Assembly: GCA_018716005.1 (NCBI GenBank)
Contig: DVKN01000007.1
Span: forward strand, 1 to 29,769
DNA length: 29,769 bases
From: Candidatus Scatomorpha stercoravium
GTDB lineage: Bacteria > Bacillota > Clostridia > Oscillospirales > Oscillospiraceae
Reading direction: 5' to 3'
Part shown: in pieces, positions 14,830 through 21,657 of the stretch
Numbering within the stretch: position 1 is the stretch's first letter
Layout: every line of letters begins with the position of its first letter
Made by a program: the position numbers and the translations under genes
The notes under the pieces: model-generated
Seen by the model: the letters and a program-made list of their open reading frames with translations, nothing else
Told to the model about the DNA's origin: nothing
Databases searched by the model: none

Positions 14830-16746
14830 ATGCACTTTGAAAACCTCTTTTCCCCCATCAAGCTCCGCGGCCTCGAACTCAAGAACCGCGTGCTTATGCC
14901 GGGCATGGACACCAAGTTCGCGCACGACCACATAGGCGATGAGGTCATCGCCTATCACGTCGCGCGCGTCAAGGGCGGCTGCGCGCTCAATATGTTCGAG
15001 TGCACCGCCGTGCACATCACCTCGCGCTCGAGGATGAACTTCGGCCTCTACACCGAGGAGCAGCGCGACGAGTTCAAAAAGCTCACCGACGCCGTCCACG
15101 CGGCCGGCGGCAGGATAGGCGTGCAGCTGCTGCACTGCGGCTTCGTCTACCGCCCCTTCCTCTATGAGGGCGTCCGCTGCCTGGACGTCAACAACATGAC
15201 CAAGGAGGACATAGACGAGATAGTCGCCGCCTTCGGCCGCAGCACCGCCCTCGCCGTCGAGGCCGGCTTCGACACCGTCGAATTCCACGCCGCGCACACC
15301 TACCTCGCCCACGAGTTCCTCACCGCGGCCATCAACCGCCGCACGGACGAGTACGGCGGCAGCCTCGAAAACCGCGCGCGCTTCGCCCTCGAGTGCATCC
15401 GCGAGATGCGCCGCAATATGCCCGAGGATATGCCGCTGCTCATGCGCGTCGACGTCCACGACGACTACCTCGAGAACGGCCTCACCGTCGACGACGTCGC
15501 CCAGTTCGTGAACTGGGCCGGCGAGGCCGGCGTCGACCTTGCGGATGTGTCCCGCGGCAACATCCTCTCCTTCGCCAACGTTTACGAGGTGCCGCCCATC
15601 AACCTGCCGAAGGGCCTCAACATAGACCTCATCGGCGAGCTCAAGAGCAAGGTCAAGGACGTCGCCATAGCCACCGTCGGCCGCATAGTCGAGCCCGAGA
15701 TGGCCGAGCGCGCCCTCGCCGAGGGCAAGGCCGACATGGTCGCCATCGGCCGCGCGCAGATAGCCGACCCCGACTGGTGCGTCAAGGCCATGCGCGGCGA
15801 GAGCGACAAGATAGTCAAGTGCATCGGCTGCCTCCAGGGCTGCTACGACGCCGTGACCCTGCCCGACCGCGCCCACATAACCTGCCTGCGCAACCCCATG
15901 TGCGGCCGCGAGAGCAAGCCCGTCCCCACCGCCAAGCGCAGCCTGCGCGTCATGGTCATCGGCGGCGGCATGGGCGGCATGGTGACCGCGCGCTACCTCA
16001 AGCAGTTCGGCCACGAGCCCGAGATTTACGAAATGACCAACGCCCTCGGCGGCCAGTTCGTCCTCGCCGGCAAGGCCCCGCACAAGGACGAGATTGGCGA
16101 GGCCGACCTCTGGGAGCAGCACGCCGTGCTCAGCCTGGGCATCCCCGTCCACCTGAACACCACCGTCACCCCCGAGCTCATCGCCCGCGTCAAGCCCGAC
16201 GCCGTCATCTGCGCCACCGGCGCGACCCCGCTCATCCCGCGCATCCCCGGCTACGACCTCCCGCACGTCTGCAACGCGCACGAGGTCCTCGCCGGCGATA
16301 TAACCCCGTCCGGCAACGTCGTCATCATCGGCGGCGCCTCCGTCGGCGTCGAGGTCGCCGAGTACCTCGCCGAGCGCGGCGCCCACGTGAGCGTCATCGA
16401 GATGCGCAACAAGCCCGGCATCGGCTACGGCCCGCTGCGCCGCAAGTTCGTCAAGAAGAACCTGTTCGAGTACGGCATCAACTTCATCGGCGAGGCCAAG
16501 TGCGAGGAGATACGCCCCGACAGCGTGGTCTACACGAAGCACGAGAAGACCGCCAGCATCCCCTGCGACGCCGCCGTCATCTCCGTCGGCTCCCGCAGCC
16601 GCGACACCACCGACATCGTCTCCGCCTGCAAAAAGCTCGGCATATTCTGCCGCGTGATAGGCGACGCGAAGGCCGTCGGCAACGCGCTCGACGCCACCAC
16701 CGCCGGTATGGACGCAATCTACGAGCTTCTCGCCGAGAACGCCTGA
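14830..16746 (+). CDS. BaiCD paralogue (second 4Fe-4S/FMN/FAD ene-reductase)
   Basis: A 638-residue paralogue of the preceding gene with the same design: FMN barrel (LFSPIKLRGLELKNRVLMPGMD), CIGCLQGC at the same positions (331-338), and Rossmann segment VMVIGGGMGGMVTARYLKQFG. The barrel motif differs (FHAAHTYLAHEFLTAAINRR against FHGGHSYLPHEMLSPGTNHR), and substrate-facing regions near residues 45-125 differ more. It is not part of the classical eight-gene bai operon. A tandem duplication of baiCD followed by divergence is the simplest reading. It might act on a different stereochemistry (5-alpha), a different double bond or another steroid; none of this is shown by sequence. It has its own AGGAG site. 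Confidence 0.9.
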   Translation: MHFENLFSPIKLRGLELKNRVLMPGMDTKFAHDHIGDEVIAYHVARVKGGCALNMFECTAVHITSRSRMNFGLYTEEQRDEFKKLTDAVHAAGGRIGVQLLHCGFVYRPFLYEGVRCLDVNNMTKEDIDEIVAAFGRSTALAVEAGFDTVEFHAAHTYLAHEFLTAAINRRTDEYGGSLENRARFALECIREMRRNMPEDMPLLMRVDVHDDYLENGLTVDDVAQFVNWAGEAGVDLADVSRGNILSFANVYEVPPINLPKGLNIDLIGELKSKVKDVAIATVGRIVEPEMAERALAEGKADMVAIGRAQIADPDWCVKAMRGESDKIVKCIGCLQGCYDAVTLPDRAHITCLRNPMCGRESKPVPTAKRSLRVMVIGGGMGGMVTARYLKQFGHEPEIYEMTNALGGQFVLAGKAPHKDEIGEADLWEQHAVLSLGIPVHLNTTVTPELIARVKPDAVICATGATPLIPRIPGYDLPHVCNAHEVLAGDITPSGNVVIIGGASVGVEVAEYLAERGAHVSVIEMRNKPGIGYGPLRRKFVKKNLFEYGINFIGEAKCEEIRPDSVVYTKHEKTASIPCDAAVISVGSRSRDTTDIVSACKKLGIFCRVIGDAKAVGNALDATTAGMDAIYELLAENA

Positions 16747-16770
16747 GTTCCCGGCCTGACATTGAAAAAA

Positions 16771-16795
16771 CGCCGCGCCGGGCCCCGGCGCGGCG
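16771..16795 (+). other. Intercistronic hairpin upstream of baiE
   Basis: CGCCGCGCCG (16771-16780), loop GGCCC, and a perfect complement (16786-16795). It is not followed by a U-run, so it is more likely an mRNA stability or processing element than a terminator. Confidence 0.6.
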
Positions 16796-16830
16796 CGAAA
16801 AACCGCGAACTATTGTTAGGAGGTACAGTT

Positions 16831-17352
16831 ATGACGATTGAAGAAAGGCTCGAGGCTCTCGAGAAGGAGACCCAGAAGCTCCGAGACGTTATCGAGATTA
16901 TGAACCTGAAGGGCAAGTATTTCCGCTGCCTCGACAGCAAGGACTGGGACGGCCTCGAGACTACGTTCTCCCCCAACGTCGCCACTTCCTACTCCAACGG
17001 CAAGCTCTCCTTCCACGGCCCGAAGGAGGTCACTAACTACTTCAAGCAGACCATGCCCGCCGAGATGATAAGCATGCACATGGGCCACACCCCCGAGATT
17101 ACCGTCAACGACGACGGCACCGCCGTCGGCCGCTGGTACCTCCAGGACAACCTCATCTTCACCGAGGGCAGCCCCTACGCCGGCGTGGGCATCCAGGGCG
17201 GCGCCTTCTACACCGACAAGTACGAGAAGATAGACGGCCAGTGGCTCATAGTCGAGACCGGCTACGTCCGCATCTACGAGGAGAGCTTCAAGCGCCCCCA
17301 CACCCGCATGACCGCCAATATGCACGCCAAGAAGGAAGTAAAGGCCGAATAA
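16831..17352 (+). CDS. baiE: Bile acid 7-alpha-dehydratase BaiE
   Basis: A 173-residue SnoaL/NTF2-fold dehydratase, the rate-limiting and diagnostic enzyme of 7-alpha-dehydroxylation; it removes the C7 hydroxyl from the 3-oxo-delta-4 intermediate. The sequence tracks C. scindens BaiE closely (EERLEALEKE, KGKYFRCLD, SYSNGKLSFHGPKEVT, HMGHTPEIT, GGAFYTDKYEKIDGQW). The published catalytic residues fall at the same numbers: Tyr30, Asp35 and His83. The ATG at 16831 is set by TTAGGAGG at 16816-16823. The presence of an intact BaiE is the strongest single sign that this cluster performs true 7-dehydroxylation. Confidence 0.97.
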   Translation: MTIEERLEALEKETQKLRDVIEIMNLKGKYFRCLDSKDWDGLETTFSPNVATSYSNGKLSFHGPKEVTNYFKQTMPAEMISMHMGHTPEITVNDDGTAVGRWYLQDNLIFTEGSPYAGVGIQGGAFYTDKYEKIDGQWLIVETGYVRIYEESFKRPHTRMTANMHAKKEVKAE

Positions 17353-17400
17353 GGCGGAAATCTGAGCCCAATCCCGAGAATAAGAAAGGAAAGATATATC

Positions 17401-18153
17401 ATGGAACTCGTCAAAGGCAAAGTAGCTTTCATAACCGGCGGCACCCGCGGCATCGGCTTCGCGGCCGCTAAGAAGTTCATCGAGAACGGCGCCCACGTCG
17501 CCATCGCCGGCCACTGCCAGGAGACCGTCGACGCCGCCCTCGCCAAGCTCAAGGAGCTCTACCCGGACGTCGAGGTCCTCGGCCTGCATCCCACCCTGAC
17601 CAGCCGCCAGGAGATGCTCGACGCCGTCGGCCAGGTCGTCGCCAAGTGGGGCCGCATCGACGTCATGATTAACAACGCCGGCGTGACCCACAGCACCGTG
17701 TTCAGCAAGATTCAGGAGGGCGAGTTCGAGCATATGTTCGACGTCAACGTCGAGGGCGTGTACAACGGCGCCTGGGCCGCCTACCAGTACATGAAGGCCA
17801 ACAACGCCGGCGTCATCATCAACACCGCCTCCGTCACCGGCATCTTCGGCTCCACCTCCGGCGTCGGCTACCCCGCCAGCAAGGCCGCGGTCGTCGGCTT
17901 CACCCATGAGCTCGGCCGCGAGCTGGTCCGCCGCAACATCCGCGTCGTCGCCGTCGCCCCCGGCGTTGTCAACACCGACATGACCAACGCCAACATGGAC
18001 CCCGTCATCAAGGAGCAGTACCTCAAGTACCTGCCCATGAAGCGTATGCTCGAGCCCGAGGAGATTGCCAACGTCTATCTCTTCCTCGCCAGCGACCTCG
18101 CCAGCGGCATCACCGCCACCACCGTCAGCGTTGACGGCGCCTACAGGCCGTAA
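17401..18153 (+). CDS. baiA: 3-alpha-hydroxysteroid dehydrogenase BaiA
   Basis: A 250-residue short-chain dehydrogenase matching C. scindens BaiA2 nearly throughout: ITGGTRGIGFAAAKxFI, ASVTGIFGSxSGVGYPASKA and the C-terminal block MLEPEEIANVYLFLASDLAS. The cofactor motif is TGGTRGIG (12-19), NNAG is at 91-94, and the catalytic residues are Ser144, Tyr157 and Lys161. It oxidises the 3-alpha-hydroxyl of bile acyl-CoA and performs the final 3-keto reduction. Position 42 is Thr here, where I recall Glu42 in BaiA2, the residue credited with NAD specificity; the cofactor preference may be altered. The stop is three bases before the next SDR. Confidence 0.95.
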   Translation: MELVKGKVAFITGGTRGIGFAAAKKFIENGAHVAIAGHCQETVDAALAKLKELYPDVEVLGLHPTLTSRQEMLDAVGQVVAKWGRIDVMINNAGVTHSTVFSKIQEGEFEHMFDVNVEGVYNGAWAAYQYMKANNAGVIINTASVTGIFGSTSGVGYPASKAAVVGFTHELGRELVRRNIRVVAVAPGVVNTDMTNANMDPVIKEQYLKYLPMKRMLEPEEIANVYLFLASDLASGITATTVSVDGAYRP

Positions 18154-18156
18154 GCT

Positions 18157-18918
18157 ATGCTGCTGAAAGACAAGGTCGCCATAATAACCGGCGCGAACTC
18201 GGGCATAGGCCATGAGTGCGCCCTGACATTTATAGCCGAGGGGGCCATAGTCGCCGGCGTCGACATCAACACCGGCAGCATGGCCGGCCTCGCCGAAGCC
18301 GCCGAGAAATACGGCACCCGCTTCGAGGCCTTCCAGTGCGACGTGCGCAGCGAGGAGTCCGTCATGGGCGTAGTCGACGCCGTGGCCGAGCGCTTCGGCG
18401 GACGCATCGACATCATGCTCAACGTCGCCGGCATCACCGTCGACTCCCCCATCACGCGCACGGACAAGAGCGTCTTCGACCGCGTCATAGACGTCAACGC
18501 CGGCGGCACCTTCAACTTCTGCAAGCACGTGGCGCGGTACATGAAGCGCCAGCGCTCCGGCTCCATCGTGAACACGAGCTCCGTCACCGCCCAGTTCGGC
18601 ACCCAGATGGGCACGCCGTACAGCGCGAGCAAGGCCGCCATACTCGGCATCACCCGCTCGCTCGCCATGGAGCTCGCGCCCTGGAACGTCCGCGTGAACG
18701 CGGTCGCCCCCGGCGTCGTGAACACGGAGATGGTCTCCAACCTCAACGAGCAGGAGCGCGAGAGCTGCGCGAGGAGCATCCCCCTCGCCAGGCTCGGCGA
18801 GCCCCGCGACATCGCGAACGCCATGCTCTTCCTCGCGAGCGACATGGCCTCGTACATAACCGGCAGCACGCTGAACGTCGACGGCGGATACCGCCCCGCC
18901 TTCGTGCCGCTGCACTGA
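18157..18918 (+). CDS. Second short-chain dehydrogenase in the bai operon
   Basis: A 253-residue classical SDR, distinct from BaiA. The cofactor motif is TGANSGIG (11-18), Asp36 at the end of the second strand (GVDINTG) suggests NAD(H), and the catalytic residues are Ser142, Tyr155 and Lys159. The usual NNAG is NVAG (89-92). It begins three bases after the baiA stop with no separate strong ribosome site, so translation is probably coupled. It is absent from the classical bai operon as I know it. Likely jobs are a hydroxysteroid dehydrogenase for another carbon (C3-beta, C7 or C12) or a FabG-like reductase. The tight linkage to baiA favours a bile-acid substrate, but the position attacked cannot be told. 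Confidence 0.88.
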   Translation: MLLKDKVAIITGANSGIGHECALTFIAEGAIVAGVDINTGSMAGLAEAAEKYGTRFEAFQCDVRSEESVMGVVDAVAERFGGRIDIMLNVAGITVDSPITRTDKSVFDRVIDVNAGGTFNFCKHVARYMKRQRSGSIVNTSSVTAQFGTQMGTPYSASKAAILGITRSLAMELAPWNVRVNAVAPGVVNTEMVSNLNEQERESCARSIPLARLGEPRDIANAMLFLASDMASYITGSTLNVDGGYRPAFVPLH

Positions 18919-18955
18919 ACCACCTCAAGCTATACCCGAAAGGAGCAGAAAACCA

Positions 18956-20257
18956 ATGGCTGGTCTTAAAGATTTCCCCAATAACGGCGCCCTCCACGGG
19001 CTAAAGATACTCGACAGCGGCTCCAACATAGCCGGCCCCTTCGCGGGCGGCCTGCTGGCTGAGGCCGGCGCCACCGTCATCCACTTCGAGGCCCCCAAGA
19101 AGCCCGACAACCAGCGCGGCTGGTACGGCTATCCCCAGAACCACCGCAACCAGCTCTCCATGGTCGCCGACATCAAGACCGAAGAGGGCCGCGAGATATT
19201 CCTGAAGCTCATCAAGTGGGCCGACATCTGGGTCGAGTCCTCCAAGGGCGGCCAGTACGACCGCCTGGGCCTGAGCGACGAGTTTATCTGGACCATCAAC
19301 CCCAAGCTCGCCATCTGCCACGTCTCCGGCTACGGCCAGAGCGGCGTGCCCGAGTACGTCACCAAGGCGAGCTACGACGCCGCGGGCCAGGCCTTCTCCG
19401 GCTATATGTCCCTCAACGGCATCGACTACTCCCTCAAGACCAACCCCTACCTGAGCGACTACGTCTGCGGCCTCACCACCTGCTGGAGCATGCTCGCCTG
19501 CTACGTCAGCACCCAGCTCACCGGCAAGGGCGAGAGCGTCGACGTCGCCCAGTACGAGGCCCTGGCCCGCATCACCGACGGCCGCTTCATGCAGTACCTC
19601 ACCGACGGCGTCAAGATGCCGCGCACCGGCAACAAGGACGCCCAGGCCGCGAGCTTCAGCTTCTACACCTGCAAGGACGGCGGCGTCATCTTCATCGGCA
19701 TGACCGGCGCCGAGGTCTGCAAGCGCGGCTACCCGATTATCGGCCTGCCCGTGCCCGGCACCGGCGACCCCGACTTCCCCGAGGGCTTCACCGGCTGGAT
19801 GATTAACTCCCCCGTCGGCCAGAGGATAGAGCGCGCCGTCGAGAACTACGTCTCCCAGCACACCGTCGACGAGGTCGAGGCCGAGATGCTCGCCCATCAG
19901 ATCCCCTGCCAGAAGGTCTACGAGCTCGAGGACTGCGCCAAGGATCCCCAGTGGCAGGCCCGCGAGACCCTCACCGAGTGGGACGACCCCATGTTCGGCC
20001 ACGTCAAGGGCCTCGGCCTCCTGAGCAAGTTCAAGAACAACCCGAGCCAGATCTGGCGCGGCGCCCCGCTCTTCGGCATGGACAACCGCGACATCATGCG
20101 CGACCTCGGCTACACCGACGAGCAGATTCAGGACTACTACGACCGCGGCATCGTCGGCGAGTTCGACCTTGAGACCACTATCAAGCGCTACCGCCTGCGC
20201 GAGGTCATCCCCCATATGCGCCCCGACTGGAAGGGCCTCCCCGAAGACAAGAAATAA
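18956..20257 (+). CDS. baiF: Bile acid CoA transferase BaiF
   Basis: A 433-residue class III (CaiB/BaiF) CoA transferase. It moves CoA from the dehydroxylated product to an incoming primary bile acid, saving ATP after the first ligation. It agrees with C. scindens BaiF in nearly every block (LKILDSGSNIAGP, KKPDNQRGWYGYPQNHRNQL, ADIWVESSKGGQYDRLGLSD, PVPGTGDPDFPEGFTGWMI, IWRGAPLFGMDNRDI). Asp168 in the SD-Y-V-CG stretch aligns with the catalytic aspartate of the family. AAAGGAG lies before the ATG. The C-terminal end is a few residues longer than the C. scindens protein. Confidence 0.96.
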   Translation: MAGLKDFPNNGALHGLKILDSGSNIAGPFAGGLLAEAGATVIHFEAPKKPDNQRGWYGYPQNHRNQLSMVADIKTEEGREIFLKLIKWADIWVESSKGGQYDRLGLSDEFIWTINPKLAICHVSGYGQSGVPEYVTKASYDAAGQAFSGYMSLNGIDYSLKTNPYLSDYVCGLTTCWSMLACYVSTQLTGKGESVDVAQYEALARITDGRFMQYLTDGVKMPRTGNKDAQAASFSFYTCKDGGVIFIGMTGAEVCKRGYPIIGLPVPGTGDPDFPEGFTGWMINSPVGQRIERAVENYVSQHTVDEVEAEMLAHQIPCQKVYELEDCAKDPQWQARETLTEWDDPMFGHVKGLGLLSKFKNNPSQIWRGAPLFGMDNRDIMRDLGYTDEQIQDYYDRGIVGEFDLETTIKRYRLREVIPHMRPDWKGLPEDKK

Positions 20258-20266
20258 GAATCTATT

Positions 20267-20292
20267 CGGGCCCGGCCCGACGGCCGGGCCCG
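20267..20292 (+). other. Intercistronic hairpin between baiF and the third SDR
   Basis: CGGGCCCGGCC (20267-20277), loop CGAC, and a perfect 11-bp complement (20282-20292). It has no U-run and lies directly before the GGAGGG ribosome site. Confidence 0.6.
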
Positions 20293-20310
20293 GCCTCCGG
20301 AGGGTTTGAT

Positions 20311-21108
20311 ATGAAAAAACTGGAGAATAAGGTGGCGCTCGTCACCGCGAGCACGCGCGGCATCGGCTATGCCATAGCGGAGACCTTCGCCCGCGAGGGC
20401 GCGACGGTCTATATGGCCTGCCGCAACCTTGAAGCCGCCAACGAAAAGGCCGCGGCCCTCAACGCGGAGGGCTGCTGCGTGAAGACCGTGTACTTCGAGG
20501 CTCACGACAAGCAGAGCATGAAGGACATGATAAAGACCGCCGTCGAAAACGAGGGCCGGCTGGACATACTCGTCAACAACTTCGGCGGCACGAGCCCGAA
20601 GGACGACCTGCCGTTCCAGTACACGAAATACGACAAGTTCGCGAACTATATTGACATGCACCTCTCCAGCGTGTTCATAGCCTCCCAGGAGGCCATACGC
20701 CTCGCGATGGAGAAGCAGAAGAGCGGCTGCATAATCAATATCGGCTCCGTCGCCGGCATCACGCCCGATACGAGCCAGGTCGCCTACGGCACCAGCAAGG
20801 CCGCCATTATCCACCTGAGCAAGATGATAGCCGTCCACGCCGCGAAGGACAACATCACCTGCAACGTCGTGTGCCCCGGCATGACCGCGACCGAGGCCGT
20901 CATGAACAACCTGACGCCCGAGTTCATGCAGTTCTTCCTCAAGCACACGCCCATCGCGCGCATGGCCACGCCCCAGGAGATGGCCGACGCCGCGCTCTAC
21001 TTCGCCACCGCGCCCTTCACCACGGGCCAGGTGCTGGCCGTCCACGGCGGCTTCGGCGTGCCGAGCCCCGTATACGGCGACATGCTGCTCATGACCAACA
21101 AGCGCTAA
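20311..21108 (+). CDS. 7-alpha-HSDH-like short-chain dehydrogenase
   Basis: A 265-residue SDR. The beginning MKKLENKVALVTASTRGIGYAI, with TASTRGIG instead of TGxxxGIG and NNFGG (89-93) instead of NNAG, resembles the clostridial NADP-dependent 7-alpha-hydroxysteroid dehydrogenase of C. absonum/C. sardiniense type (TSATRGIG, NNFG). Catalytic Ser146, Tyr159 and Lys163 are present. Arg38 after the second strand (MACRNLE) suits NADP(H). It would interconvert a bile-acid hydroxyl, possibly at C7, with the ketone. Placing such an enzyme inside a bai operon is unusual. The resemblance is from memory and moderate, so another hydroxyl position is possible. It is followed after 11 bases by a SnoaL-like gene. 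Confidence 0.85.
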   Translation: MKKLENKVALVTASTRGIGYAIAETFAREGATVYMACRNLEAANEKAAALNAEGCCVKTVYFEAHDKQSMKDMIKTAVENEGRLDILVNNFGGTSPKDDLPFQYTKYDKFANYIDMHLSSVFIASQEAIRLAMEKQKSGCIINIGSVAGITPDTSQVAYGTSKAAIIHLSKMIAVHAAKDNITCNVVCPGMTATEAVMNNLTPEFMQFFLKHTPIARMATPQEMADAALYFATAPFTTGQVLAVHGGFGVPSPVYGDMLLMTNKR

Positions 21109-21119
21109 AGGAGACAGAT

Positions 21120-21629
21120 ATGGAACGTCAACTCCAGGAACTCATAGAGAAGGAAGCCATCCGCGAGCAGATATACACCTACTGCCGCGCGCTTGACCGC
21201 ATAGACAACGAGCTGGGCTACACTGTCTTCGCCGAGGACGCCAAGGTCGACTACGGCCCCACCTATAAGGGCGACGGCCGCGGCTTCATCGACATGATGC
21301 TCAATATGCACCGCGGGATGGTCGCCACCCACCACATGATGACGAACATCCTGATAAAGTTCAATGACGACATGACCCGCGCCGCGAGCGAGACCTATAT
21401 GTACGCCGCCTGCAAGTACAAGAACAAGGCCGGCGAGGCCAGCTTCACCGTCGAGGCCCGCTGCCGCGACATCGACAAGTGGGAGAAGCGCGACGGCAAG
21501 TGGGTCATCACCGAGCGCGTCGTCGCCGGCGACAACACCTTTATGCTCACGCCGAGGTACTTCGACGACTACAACAACGGCCGCGACACCGTCAAGGACC
21601 CGTCCTACACCTTCTTCGAGGAAGTGTGA
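21120..21629 (+). CDS. SnoaL-like (NTF2-fold) protein, BaiE-family relative
   Basis: A 169-residue SnoaL_4-type protein. The N-terminal helices (LIEKEAIREQIYTYCRALDRID) carry a Tyr-x(4)-Asp spacing (Tyr21, Asp26) like BaiE Tyr30/Asp35. ATHHMMTNI (His71/His72) falls where BaiE has HMGH with the catalytic His83. The C-terminal strands (ASFTVEARCRDIDKWEKRDGKWVITERVVAGD) complete the cone fold. It could be a second dehydratase or a steroid isomerase. Overall identity to BaiE is low, so only the fold and plausible active site are supported. The ATG at 21120 follows AAAGGAG, which itself overlaps the stop of the SDR gene. Confidence 0.83.
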   Translation: MERQLQELIEKEAIREQIYTYCRALDRIDNELGYTVFAEDAKVDYGPTYKGDGRGFIDMMLNMHRGMVATHHMMTNILIKFNDDMTRAASETYMYAACKYKNKAGEASFTVEARCRDIDKWEKRDGKWVITERVVAGDNTFMLTPRYFDDYNNGRDTVKDPSYTFFEEV

Positions 21630-21657
21630 GCGCGGCTCGCATTGAGGAGGCCGTGCA

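Noticed and set aside
12842..16542. Long minus-strand frames opposite baiCD and its paralogue
   Set aside because: Same codon-bias artefact; the plus-strand proteins have full domain matches.
16762..16830. Upstream start for BaiE
   Set aside because: It would run through the GC hairpin and the TTAGGAGG ribosome site; BaiE residue numbering fits the ATG at 16831 exactly.
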